Part shown: piece after piece, positions 51,738 through 62,487 of the stretch
Layout: each line of letters begins with the position of its first letter
Numbering within the stretch: the first letter of the stretch is position 1
Assembly (NCBI GenBank): GCA_034509495.1
Contig: CM067512.1
Location: 1,478,597-1,542,596 of the forward strand
Direction of reading: 5' to 3'
Source of the DNA: Acestrorhynchus altus
Lineage: Eukaryota; Chordata; Actinopteri; Characiformes; Acestrorhynchidae
Length of the DNA: 64,000 bases
Translations under genes and position numbers: made by a program
Notes under the pieces: generated by a model
The model's database searches: none
Seen by the model: only the letters and a program-made list of their open reading frames with translations
What the model was told of the DNA's origin: nothing

Positions 51738-52531
51738 CACAGCAGGTTGTGTGATCTCACCATGGACACCAATTACCTGACCCATTTTGTCACTTCCATT
51801 TCGAACCACCATTCTGTCTACCTCCTGTCGGTGTCAGACAAACAGACCCAGTGTGCCATCCCATAATACACCTGTGTACGGCGTTAGGTCCATACACACT
51901 CAGGTTAGTCCTCCGTCAGTGCTTTTATGTATCCATGTGTGTGTGTGTGTGTGTGTGAGGTAATACCACCCATTTTTTCACATGCTCACAAAAACAGGTT
52001 CTTCAGTGGTTCTGAAGAACATACAGCGGTTCTGTACACAGTAGAACCATGATAACATGAACTGAATACACTAGGGCTTGTTTATTGTAATGCATGCATT
52101 CAGCTACTTTACACTACATCCATCACTGACACAGATGTGCAAATGCACACAACTCTACAGTCCCTGTAGAGAAGAACTGCCAATAGAATAGGACTCTCTT
52201 GAGCAGATCAACAAACATGACCCTGTTGTCTCCATGTCTAAAACCAAGCATGGAGTTGAGGGCTTTAAAGCCCCCCAGCATTGAGCTGTGGCGCAGTGGA
52301 ACTATGTTCTCTGGAATGATGGAGCTCCATCCACAACATTCTGAGCTCACTATCAGTTTTGCTGTTGAATGCAATCAAATCCTCACAGCAATGGTCCAAA
52401 ATCTGGTAGAAAGCCTTCTGTGGACAGCAGAAACAGTTATTTCATTTTTTATTTTGTATTGTAATGACTAACATTAGAATGATGTTAAATAGACCTTAGG
52501 CAGGTACTATAACAGCCTCTCTCTCCCACAG
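50455..52531 (+). other. glrb: glrb intron 7
   Basis: (GT)n tracts lie at 51.555-51.607, 51.69-51.734 and 51.94-51.96 kb. A short MITE fragment lies at 51.98-52.05 kb and a MITE family 1 copy at 52.09-52.45 kb. The segment 50.46-51.5 kb has no recognised feature. Confidence 0.85.
52090..52445 (+). mobile_element. MITE family 1 copy
   Basis: It contains 'cactgacacagatgtgcaaa', 'gccaatagaataggactctc', 'ggagctccatccacaac' and 'gaaacagttatttca'. Both outer termini are missing. Confidence 0.8.
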
Positions 52532-52821
52532 GCATCCTGTCCGTGCTCTCTCTCTCATCCGAGTGCACGTCGCTGGCCTCCGAGCTGCCCAAGGTTTCCT
52601 ATGTGAAGGCAATAGATATCTGGCTGATCGCCTGCCTGCTGTTTGGCTTCGCCTCGCTGGTGGAGTACGCCGTGGTCCAGGTGATGCTCAATAGCCCCAA
52701 GCTGGTGGAGGCAGAGAAGGCGAGGATGGCCACCAGAGAGAAGGCAGAGGGGAAGACTCCAGCCAAGATCAACAGCCTGAACGGCACCGGCGGCACCCCA
52801 CTGCATGTCAGTACTCTACAG
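52532..52821 (+). CDS. glrb: glrb coding exon 8: TM2, TM3 and start of the intracellular loop
   Basis: This 290-nt exon ends in phase 0. It encodes ILSVLSLSSECTSLASELPK (pore helix), VSYVKAIDIWLIACLLFGFA (into TM3), SLVEYAVVQVML, and a charged loop ending LHVSTLQ at residue 397. Human has Phe where this has Leu after Gly-Ile in TM2. The acceptor is CTCCCACAG and the donor CAG|GTCAGA. No frame disturbance is visible. Confidence 0.97.
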
Positions 52822-53089
52822 GTCAGATGCACACAGGGTGGCCGTTAGTTAGAACTTCATGCTGCTTCGTTGTTGAAAAACAGGATTTAATTTGATTTAT
52901 TTATTTATTAAAACAGCCTGTATCTGTACAGACGTTACTGCCTCGGTGACATCACAGGAATGGACCGGACATCGTGAACATCAGTCTAAGGCTGTTTCCC
53001 GCCCTTGCGCTCAGAGTTGCCGGCTGGGCACCGGCTCACCCGTGACCCTATTCAGGAATAAGCGGTTCAGAAAATGGATGGATGGATAG

Positions 53090-54060
53090 TTGTACCGTCT
53101 CACGTTTTCAAAAGGGGGTGTGGGACCAAGGTTGTGTCCACTTTTGCTACTCCTAAGCTGTTTCAATCATAAACAATAGGCCAAGTTACACGTAGACATC
53201 TTGGAAATCACCTTCACAATTCTTGCATCCATTGAACTTGTGAGGTTTGGACAGTTTCTGCCTGAATGTCTTTGCAGGATGTCAGAAAAGCCTCCCGGAG
53301 CTGCTGTTTTGATGTGATCTGCCTCCCACCCTCATAGATGCTTTGCTTGAGGACACTCCAAAGGTTTTCAATAGGGTTGCAGTGGGAGGATATAGGGGAG
53401 GATAATGGCCACAACATGAGTTTCTCTCCTTTTATGCCCAAAGCTGTCAGTGACACAGAGGCCTTCTGTGCAGCACGAGAGGAGAAGATTTCACTATGAA
53501 AGGCACGGTTCTTCTTTTTGTACCATGGAAGGAAGTGGTCAGTCAGAAACTGAGGCCATTCTCTCACCTTCAGGGACCCTAAAGGGGTCTACAAGCTCTT
53601 TCTCATGATTCTGGCCAAAAAGATGACTCGGCCACCTCCTTGCTGATGTTGCAGTCTTCTTGGGACTTGGTGTTCATCCACTACTCCATCCATCTGGACC
53701 ATCCAGAGTTGCACGACACTCAGTAAACAAGCCTGTTTGACAATTAGTCTTCATGTATGTCCGGGCCGAGTGCAACCATTTTTGCTTGAGAGCATTGGTT
53801 AGGGGTGGCCGAATAGTCGGTTTATGCACAACAGCAAGCCTCTGGAGGATCCTACACCTTGAGTTTCATGGGACACAAGAGGAACCAGCATCTTCAAATA
53901 TCTGTTTGTTGCTTTGTAATGGCATTTCAGCAGCTGCTCTCGTAATTCGATGAATTTGTCTGTCAGAAACCTGATCACATGATCAAGATGTGAAAATCAT
54001 ATACAAGGTTTAGGTATGACGGCAAGGACGCATCGCAGATGCTGAATCAGATTTTCACAT
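53090..54060 (-). pseudogene. Tc1/mariner transposase remnant (fifth lineage)
   Basis: On the minus strand a 117-codon open stretch (53214-53567) encodes HCNPIENLWSVLKQSIYEGG, the conserved block with the third catalytic residue. Upstream come MREWPQFLTDHFLPWYKKKN and, in broken frames, a segment like REQLLKCHYKATNRYLKMLV. This is the most complete C-terminal half of a transposase here, and it is a different lineage from families A, B and the classic type. Stops and frameshifts show it is dead. Confidence 0.85.
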
Positions 54061-54689
54061 CAGTGTTCACTTCTTGATCTCATTCAGTCACAATGAACCT
54101 TCACGTGTCACCCAGACTGTTCCAGACAACAGCTCACCTTTAAATGTGTGTCATCCTCTCCGGCTGCCTATTTTAAGACACGTTTAAACAAAGACGACGA
54201 TTCCTGACAATTAGTGCAGACTGGAGGATACGGGGAGAGAATGGCAGAGCTGGTAAACAGTGTGGAGTATATTTAGAGTTTCAGAGACGCTGTTCTTCCA
54301 TCCTGTTATGTGATGGATGACTCACAGTTCACAGTTCATCCTGCTGTCACAGACAAAGAAACCCTACAAACGAGCATTAAACACACTGTACACCGTTACC
54401 CTTACAGTGTCACTTCTCATAATTAGAACATGAGCACAATGGTCCACATCTGGAATATCTAGACTGGGCCAGAGGTTGACCTAGGGCTGGACAATTCTTC
54501 GACCATGAATTGAAACCCACCATCAGAACCTCTAACCAACGTGCTTCTAACCAACGATATTCTCACCACTGTGTGTGTATTCATGTGGTGTCCCCGTTAC
54601 AACATACTACTCATGTGACCTCTCTCTGTCCAGTCTGGGACCTCTCTCTGTCCAATCACACATCATTTAATCTTGTGATTAAAACATCA

Positions 54690-54870
54690 GGACCTGCCCG
54701 CTGAAACATCACAGAGCTGAACGGATTCCGCATGGAGGAGCGGGAACATCTTTCTTCCAGTCGATGTCAGAGACGGTAGATGGTTATAGAAACATCTGAC
54801 TGATATTATTTCAGCCGAAGGAGGAGATACCAGCTCTTTAGGACAAGGTCCCAACTCTTCCTCATAATAA
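54690..54870 (+). pseudogene. Tc1-like family A 3' fragment
   Basis: 'cgctgaaacatcacagagct', 'cggattccgcatggaggagc' and 'gatgtcagagacggtagatg' match the family A 3' end. Confidence 0.75.
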
Positions 54871-55489
54871 AATCATATTCTAATATCACCTCCATCTCTC
54901 AATATAGTTAAACCAGTCAAAGGTGCTCATGGATGTCCTACCTGTATGGATTCTATGCTGATATGGAGGCTTTTAAATGTCCTAACTGACGTGAAAATGT
55001 AGGCCAGCTATGACCTCGTGGGGGAGTTGCAGTACAAACTGTGGTATCAGGGCAGACGTGGTATAATGGTCAGCCTGCCCAGAGCTGCAGTGACCTATTG
55101 GTTGCTGCTCTCCAAGTGTAAAGTGTAAATCATCACCTCAGACTGGCTTATCGTGCTGAAGATGAAGTGTGTTAGAGTGTTATGTCTGCAGAAAGGCAGC
55201 CACAGTGGCAGTGTGTGTCAGGAGTGACAGGCAGGAGAAATGAGCTGAGTAATCTTCTCCGTTCCAACTCTATTACAAGCCCTAAATTAACCCCAGAGGG
55301 AGGATCCGGGACGCCTTTCCAACATTCAGCCCAAACCCTCGACTTTACATAAGAGTAAGCATCTGCAGCTGTTCAGGAGACGAACAAACGGGTTAGTTCT
55401 CTAACCTCCACATGCACCTAGATGAACCCTGAACTGGAATAGAGTCGTTGCACTTTTCCATTCTGCGCAAAACAAGACTGTTTATAATT

Positions 55490-55850
55490 GGCTGGAATAA
55501 TGTCAGTGAGATGTTTCTAGAACCGTCTACCGTCTCTGACATCGACTGGAAGAACGACGTTCCCACTCCTCCATGCGGGATTCTTTCAGCTCTGTGATGT
55601 TTCAGCGTCAGTCTTTGTACAGATGCTCTTCCGTTCTCCTCAAACCCCCTCTGATACAATAAAGATCTCATAGTGGTTTCTATGATGGAGAGATCTCCAC
55701 ACCCTGCTGCAGCAGAGCAGCTCCAAACCATCACACTTCCACCACCATGTTTCACAGTTCTTGTGCTTTAGTCTTGTCCTGATGTTTTTTGACAGTAACG
55801 GTTTCCTCCTTAAACACGGGTTTGGTCTCTTTCTGATGGTAGAAGACGGG
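55490..55850 (-). pseudogene. Tc1-like family A fragment
   Basis: The minus strand encodes MKHGGGSVMVWSCSAAAGCG followed by DLSIIETTMRSLLYQRGFEE and the family A tail. It is joined abruptly at the 5' end to the 'aacatcaggacaagac' region, showing an internal deletion. Confidence 0.88.
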
Positions 55851-56921
55851 CTCCTCCAAAGTCCCAAACCCTGACATGGATTGGAAGTTTAGGATTTGCA
55901 CGTTCCACACGTTTCCCAACATTTTTAATGAACCTGAAATTATTTCCTATCAGTTAAAACATGCATCTGTTATCAGCTGTAACCACGACTGCTAAGAGTT
56001 AAATCTTTCTCCCCCTCAGAGCTTCTCTTTGTCCACAGTAATTCTGGCGGCGCCTTGAGGCAGTCTGTGTTTAAGTAAAGCAGCGCAGCAGAACGGCGCA
56101 GTTTGAACCGGCGTAAATAGAACAGACGTGACTCCGTCTCCTGCATGCCAAGCGGGTATTTCCTTTCTAAACAGTATACAGTGATATACAGAGTGGATTA
56201 TAGAATATACTGCAGTCTGGCTCTCTGCTCATCTTTCATTCCTGTCATCTTCACTAGACTGGGTCAGCACACTCTGGAGTGACCGATCACTGGTGTGTGT
56301 AACGTCACTGTACCCAGTACCTAACGAGCCCCCCAGTACTCAGCTGTGCTCGGCAGGGATGATGGATTTCCATTTAATAAGCTCACAAGATGAAACATTT
56401 GTCACCTTGCGTGTTAGAGGTTGTAGTAACTTCAGGCTCCTGCAGATGGCGCAGCGCAGGAATGATGGGCATGGATGTCTCAATTAATGTGTGGAAAATG
56501 GTTAAAGGAGTGATGTCATTTGAGGCCACAGTGTGAAGGAAGGAGCTGAATCAGAAGGTATGGAAGCGACACTCTAGAAGAACTGCTTCTAGAAGTCAGT
56601 GCAGGTTCTTCATAAGCATCATCATTGAGATCATTGATTGGTTGCAAAGTAGAACCGATGATCTGTTTTCCTGTTATCTGACTACGTGCATGTAAACGCA
56701 TCGATAACAAAATCTGATCATCTGTAGTTATTGGATCTTTAGAGCCTGTAAACGCACTCAGTGAACCATCAACATGATGCTGAAGCTGATATTTCTTCTA
56801 TCGTGTCTCACAGCTCTTATCAGTGGGGTCTTCCAAACACTTTCAGTGTGAAGCTTAAACGTGAAAGATTCCTAGTATGGACAAGACTTCAACTACAGAA
56901 GGAAGCAAGCTCTCTGAATTT

Positions 56922-56923
56922 GA

Positions 56924-56954
<31 letters not shown>

Positions 56955-57030
56955 CTCCCTCCTCTCTCTCTCCTCTCTCTCTCTCCTCCCTCTCTCTCTC
57001 TCTCTCTCTCTCTCCCTCTCTCCCTCTCCA
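56922..57030. repeat. (TC)n-rich tract at the exon 9 acceptor
   Basis: About 110 bases of TC repeat with CC and CTCC interruptions run directly into the CAG acceptor at 57029-57031. It acts as an unusually long polypyrimidine tract. Confidence 0.95.
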
Positions 57031-57031
57031 G

Positions 57032-57325
57032 AGTAACGAGACAGGTGTAAAGGTGTGCACCTCCAAATGGGACTTCATCCGCAGATTTCAACTTTCGTTG
57101 GATCTCTGCCTCCCGGGGACTTTGAGCTTTCCAAGCTTTGACTGCTATGGAAAGCCAATCGAGGTGGGCAGCGCACTGGGAAAATCACAGGCCAAGAACA
57201 ACAAGAAGCCCCCACCTCCCAAACCGGTCATCCCGTCGGCGGCCAAACGGATCGACCTCTATTCCGTGCCTCTTCATCTCATCCTCCTTCTTCCTTGTTA
57301 TCTACTGGTCGGTTTTTACTTGTGA
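57032..57325 (+). CDS. glrb: glrb coding exon 9: C-terminal loop and fourth transmembrane segment (aberrant)
   Basis: The exon is open from the acceptor to the stop TGA at 57323-57325 and encodes residues 398-494. Family-typical segments in frame are VCTSK, FDCYGKPIEV, GKSQAKNNKKPPPPKPVIPS and AAKRIDLY. Between them the frame-0 product departs from the family. The gephyrin-binding loop (FVGSLPPGDFELS) is encoded at 57094-57132 in the +2 frame. The TM4 sequence (VIYWSV) is at 57297-57314 in the +1 frame. An Arg-Cys-Lys is in another frame at about 57045-57053. Frame 0 still gives a hydrophobic end (LILLLPCYLLVGFYL). Each shift is reversed locally, so the total length is normal. The exon identity is certain; whether this exact sequence is biological is not. 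Confidence 0.85.
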   Translation, partial: SNETGVKVCTSKWDFIRRFQLSLDLCLPGTLSFPSFDCYGKPIEVGSALGKSQAKNNKKPPPPKPVIPSAAKRIDLYSVPLHLILLLPCYLLVGFYL

Positions 57326-57769
57326 TTGCCTTCCTTCACCCCCGCCTCGTCCCACCCTGCGCCCCCACCCTCGCCCCCCCAACCTTCTACTCCAGTCCAT
57401 TCATTCTCCAAACCTCAGGCATCAAAGAGAACAGTTCTATTCTCACTTCTGTACAGAGATTTAGAGAGAGAGAGAGAGAGAGACTACATCTGTGTCTATG
57501 CTTATATTACTGTTATTTTTGATGTAAATATCTAAAGCCATGCATTTTACTTTGATTTAGCTTTGAAGGCTGTTTCTCTCCAAATTAGTGAGATTATTTA
57601 TTTTTTTATCTCTTAAATGTCTGCCAGAAAATAAGCAATTATTATCTTGCCATAATGAAAAATGCATTATATGAATATTAATAATTATATATATTATATT
57701 ATTTTAAAGGCTTCGATGTTTATTTTTGACTCTGGTTCCTTTATTGAGATGATGATGTGATGATGATAT

Positions 57770-57800
<31 letters not shown>

Positions 57801-58128
57801 GATGATGATGATGGTGATGGTGATGATGATGATAGTGAATGTGATGATGATGATGATGGTGATGATGGTGGTGAGTGATGATGATGGTGGTGATGGTGGT
57901 GATGATGGTGATGATGATGGTGGTGATATGATGATATGATGATGATGGTGATGATGGTGGTGATGATGATGATGATGATGATGGTGGTGACCGCGCTTGT
58001 TGGTGTTATTTTGATAATACACTGCCATAGAACTGTATCTTTGATGATCTTCCACTTACAAGCATTCCGCATGTAAAGGCTGGAAGTACAAACTCCTCCT
58101 TGTGCTTGTGAATTTATCAACCAATAAA
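57326..58128 (+). other. glrb: glrb 3' UTR (probable)
   Basis: AT-rich sequence after the stop. It includes a (GA)n tract at 57464-57482, a large GAT repeat at 57747-57990, and a candidate poly(A) signal AATAAA at 58123-58128. The true 3' end is not proven; other AATAAA-like sites lie further on. Confidence 0.55.
57747..57990. repeat. (GAT)n / (GGT) trinucleotide repeat in the probable 3' UTR
   Basis: About 240 bases of GATGAT with frequent GGT interruptions. Poly-His, Met or Ile ORFs here are repeat products. Confidence 0.95.
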
Positions 58129-58857
58129 ATGTAATATATAAAGTCCAGTGGCTCCAATGGGCCATGAAACCTCCTATCTTTCCGGTTGGTTCTCAATTCA
58201 ATGATCAGAATGTTAAAATAAAAATATTAAAAGACTTAAATATTCAATATATTTGAGCTGATAAGAATAACACTGATCGGGTTTCGAAGATGTCTAACAG
58301 TCCAGGGTCAATGTTATGCTACCGTTTAAAAATGAGGATTCTTCTGGGTTCTTTGGAAAAGAAAATACATGAATTATAGGTTCTTTTGGGCCCATGAAAG
58401 GGTTCTGTGTGGCAAATATTTGGCCTTTGATTCACAAAGGATTAGAAATGGGGAGCGGGACTGGCTGCTGGTTGCTCTGCCTAGCTTCGAAGATGTGCAC
58501 AATATAATATTATTATTATTATTATTATTATATATGAGTATTATTAATGTCAATAGTGTTAGCCTGAAATTACCCTCAGGATCTGATCACAGTTTGTGAG
58601 ATGTGATTTTGCATTCAGACCTTTTTTCTGCATTTTTGGTCACTTATTTTTATTGCATTCTTAGATAATATTCATTGATTTTATTTGATTTGTCATATTG
58701 TTTGTGGACGTTTCTGTCTTTGAGCTGAGATATCCTGTCAACCTCCATGATAACAGGAGAGATTTTCTGAGAAGCACTCAATATAGAAATGTATCGAACA
58801 GCCCAACAGACCTCTTTTACAGAATGTGGAAGGTGTTTGCACATAAACCCTATTAAA

Positions 58858-58859
58858 CA

Positions 58860-58903
<44 letters not shown>

Positions 58904-59128
58904 ATGGAATTAATAATGATGATGATGGTCATTATTATTATTATTATTATTGTTATCATTATTATTATTATTATTATTGTTATTATTATTATTATTATTA
59001 TTGTTATTATTATTATTATATTATATTATTACAATAATAACAGCATATTCCTGTAAAAATAATAATAACAATAATAATAACAACAATAATAATAACAATA
59101 ATAATAATAATAATAATAATAATAAGGT
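58858..59128. repeat. (AAT)n and (ATT)n arrays in opposite orientation
   Basis: An AAT array (58.858-58.905 kb) is followed by ATT-rich sequence (58.93-59.04 kb) and then another AAT array (59.06-59.126 kb). The strand switches create a large potential hairpin. Confidence 0.95.
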
Positions 59129-59252
59129 TCAAAGAAGAAGCTAACAGTCAGGATTATCCAAGAGATTCAACAAACACCACAAGCATCTTTCCAGCTTTAG
59201 CTGCGTTATGGAAGCGTCCCTCCTGGGTTACTGGTATGTGTGCCATTGGCAC

Positions 59253-59327
<75 letters not shown>
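59253..59327. repeat. (TG)n microsatellite
   Basis: About 37 perfect TG units. Confidence 0.97.
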
Positions 59328-59939
59328 CAGGGTCCCTGAACCCAGCACTGATTCTACAGTGAAATAAACACAGCCACATTGACCTCTGAGTGTCTTTGCA
59401 TACGGGAGAATATGAAATCTGTCAGAAGCTTAATGAAGCATGCTAAATGGAGGCCTCCCCTGACACACACACACACGCACACACACACACACACACACCA
59501 CACCCTCCAGCACAATAAATAAGACACATCAGTAATCAGAAGAGCATTTGTTTGGATAGGCCTTACAGCGCTGTTATAAGGTGCTCTGTTCATATACGGT
59601 TATTTTAAGCTGTTATTTTAGAAACCCACACTCTCACACTTAGCCTCTGGTTGCCATAGCAACAGACATGGAGACAGCCACTGCATGGATGTGCTGAGAA
59701 GTTTGCTGGTTTCACGGTGGGGGAGCAGACTGTCTGGATTCGAACACTCGAACACTGCTGCTGTGCTTCTGGTATATAAGACACCGTACCATCCACTCTC
59801 TGAGGACTTTAGTAGGAACAGCAGCAATGACCACAACCTCCTACTGCTCTCAGAACAGCCTCAGGTGCTCATGGAAAAGGTTCCAACTGAAGCTAGAACC
59901 GTGAGATTCTGGTCCAGGTTGACATGATTCCTGCAGACT

Positions 59940-60170
59940 CAAAAATAAGTAAGGAAGATCCAACAATCCTAAAATGTTCATCACAGACCTACAGGTGTCT
60001 CTCACCACAGCTGATGTCAAAGTGCAGCTTGTACCATCAGAAAGAGACCAAACCAGTTTGATCTTCAAGGAGTTTAAGGAGGAAACTCTTACTGTCAAAC
60101 AAACATCAGGACAAAACTAAAGTTCTCCAGAGAACATCTAGACAAAGACCAGGACTGCTGTATGTTCATG
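59940..60170 (+). pseudogene. Tc1-like family A fragment
   Basis: It carries 'gatccaacaatcctaaaatg', 'gtaccatcagaaagagacca' and 'agttctccagagaacatcta', then breaks at 'aaagaccaggactgctg' into unrelated sequence. Confidence 0.8.
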
Positions 60171-60370
60171 CAACAGCAGCAGCCATTTAAAGCATTAGTT
60201 CTCAGCTGCAGATGTTCTGCTTTCAGCTTCCAGCGTTGACAGGTTTGCAGGTAGAGCAGGGCCACTCCACCTCCAGGCCATTGGAGTTGGGGAACATAAT
60301 GCTGCACTCCAGAGCCCTCTAGGGGCCCAGTGCATTACATCACTCATTGTACCCGGACTGAGTTCTATAC

Positions 60371-60640
60371 TCAGGTCAAGAGGAACTCAAATGTACTCAA
60401 AGTCATGGCTATTCCAGAGTGTCCAGTCTTACTGGTCAGTGCTTCTCTGTGGAGGTTCTGCAATGAGAACAGATTAAATTGAGTTTTAATGGTGTCCTGT
60501 GATGATCCATCCCATGCAGCTTGAATGTTCTCACTCAGTTCTGCAGATGGTGTGGTAGGGGTGGAGTGTTGATAGAGCGTCCAATAGCGTCCACACATTT
60601 TCAATCAGGGACAGGTCTGGCAAGGCCCAAATTGATGTTG
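60371..60640 (-). pseudogene. Tc1-like family B C-terminal fragment, inverted
   Basis: On the minus strand it encodes the Pro-Asp-Leu-Ser-Leu-Ile-Glu-Asn-Val-Trp block, then ELSENIQAAWDGSSQDTIK, and then diverges. It is the same family as at base 1 and 29.83 kb. The last ~25 residues are shifted or replaced. Confidence 0.85.
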
Positions 60641-60644
60641 CGTA

Positions 60645-60753
60645 TCAGCCCCGCCCCCTCTCTTTGATCAGTCAGAGTCTGTATGCAGGTTGATCATCAG
60701 CCCCGCCCCCTCTCTCTGATCAGTCAGAGTCTGTATGCAGGTTGATCTTCAGC
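60645..60753 (-). repeat. 52-bp GC-box tandem repeat, two copies, inverted
   Basis: The reverse-orientation unit 'agccccgccccctctctctg' with 'cagtcagagtctgtatgcag' corresponds to the repeats at 32.35 and 62.49 kb. It directly abuts the family B transposon fragment. Confidence 0.9.
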
Positions 60754-61027
60754 AAAAGTGTGAGAAGCTGCAGACGCAGCAGGACTTCTGACCAACTTCA
60801 CTAACATTTTCAAAGATTTCCAACTTATTCTGAACGGCAGCCTCAGACTCAGCGTGTGTGTGATTGTGTGTGTCACTTACTCTGTGTGTGTTCCTTTGCC
60901 CTTCACCGTGCCTTAGTGGAGCCTCAAACACACACACACACACACGCACACACACACACACATTCTTCTGTGTTACATAATGTTTTGATCCCATGACAGT
61001 GTATAATACATATGAATTACATTATTA

Positions 61028-61150
61028 TTACATCACAGAGCTGAAGGAATTCCACACGGAGAAGTGGGAAAATCTATCTTCCAGGCGATGTCAGAGACGG
61101 TAGACGGTTGTAGAAACATCTCACTGACATGATTTCAGCCAAAGGAGGAG
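61028..61150 (+). pseudogene. Tc1-like family A 3' fragment
   Basis: 'catcacagagctgaaggaat', 'gatgtcagagacggtagacg' and 'aacatctcactgacatgatt' are the family A 3' blocks. Confidence 0.75.
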
Positions 61151-61504
61151 AAACCATGGGGCTGGAATATTCGATTATTGTCGGAGTACATGAAGTGCAG
61201 GAGGGGCTGCAAATAGTCACCAAGAGGAGGCAGCACACTGTGGGTAATGGTGGGTAAGCATACCTCAGGCCCGTCCTGGTTGGGGGCATCCGGAGACCCT
61301 TCACCCCTCAGTGTAATATAATATCTCAGAAATATTAAATACACACTTAGATGATTATATGCATTAGTAATACATACCATATGTATTATAAATATGCAAT
61401 AATTCTGTAGGTCCCCAAGGTATTATGTATACACTCTAGTACCTCAGTTGTGGAATATTAATAATAGATCCCATAAATATTATATATAAACAAGCAGTTG
61501 TATG

Positions 61505-61778
61505 GAATATCCAGCCATAACATTAAGTCCTTATTTCTCACTGTCCATTTGATCAGCTCCTCTTACGATACGGTAGTTCTTGATAATATCTGCTCTGTGG
61601 TGGTCCTGTGGGGTCCTGAGCTTTGAAGATCAGGGTGAAAGGAGGAGAATAAAGTCTGCAGAGAAACAGATGAACTACAGTCTGGAATTATAGAACCAGA
61701 AAGCTCCTGTATGATCAGAGGAGCTGATAGGATGGACAGAGAGAGGAGAAACAAGGAGGTGGTCATAATGTAATGGCA
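61505..61778. mobile_element. MITE family C copy, internally deleted
   Basis: The left end 'ccagccataacattaagtcc' and the right end 'aaggaggtggtcataatgta' are inverted. The interior has 'ggtcctgtggggtcctgagc' and 'gcagagaaacagatgaacta'. Confidence 0.8.
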
Positions 61779-62400
61779 GATTACTGCATATAACTGTTAT
61801 AACCCTTTAGATTATTATATATTCTTTTTAAAATTGTACTTTGGAGGTCTGGTACTGTGGGTTAGTCCTCGGTTCCTGACAATGTGCGAAAATAAGCACA
61901 CCCACACACCCGCACACATACTGCTTTGAGCAGCTGGTCCGAACCCTGCTGGTCATCCCCCACGCTGGTCACTTCAGTGTAACCTATATCACACTCAAGT
62001 CTGCCTAATGCAAGCTGACCTGTGGTAGGACTGAATAGCGGCTGGCATGTCAGCTCAGGCTGCGGGGGTCTTTTCTGTCCCACGGTGATGGCAGTGGTGG
62101 GTTCGGGGTTGCCAGAGGTAGCAGAGAAGGGGGTTTTGCATTAGAGATGCTGTCTGAGGTGCTGCCTGCATCTCGCCCTCTTCTTCATGCCTGGGCTGGG
62201 AGGTTTCACTTCTATCATGTGTGGAAACTGATGATGAGGAGGCTTATGAACACAGACAGGATGTTCCAGTGTAGTTCGACATGGACCTGATCTGCTGTGC
62301 CACTAGTTTGGGGACACCTTCTTGTTTCTGGGTGTTTTAATAGAAATCAGGATGCTTTTATTGGTTGGTGAAAACATACTGTATCAGCTGTGCACAATGT

Positions 62401-62401
62401 A

Positions 62402-62476
<75 letters not shown>

Positions 62477-62477
62477 G
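62401..62477. repeat. (ATT)n microsatellite
   Basis: About 25 perfect ATT units preceded by 'cagctgtgcacaatgta'. A similar lead-in (gatgtgcacaatataat) precedes the ATT tract at 58.5 kb, so both may be retroposon tails. Confidence 0.95.
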
Positions 62478-62487
62478 TATTATAAAA

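Larger units (their letters stand above)
52822..57031 (+). other. glrb: glrb intron 8
   Basis: It holds a retroposon tail ending in (ATGG)n (52.94-53.09 kb), a long minus-strand mariner/Tc1 remnant (53.09-54.06 kb), and two Tc1 family A fragments in opposite orientation (54.69-54.86 kb and 55.49-55.85 kb). A long TC tract (56.92-57.03 kb) runs up to the exon 9 acceptor. The segments 54.06-54.69 and 55.86-56.92 kb show nothing else. Confidence 0.85.

Noticed and set aside
57138..57464. A separate Pro/Ser-rich protein overlapping glrb exon 9
   Set aside because: It is the +1 frame of exon 9 and the UTR. Its interest is only that it carries the displaced TM4 sequence.
57704..58165. 153-codon His/Ser/Ile-rich ORF on the minus strand
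   Set aside because: It is a translation of the GAT repeat in the probable glrb 3' UTR.
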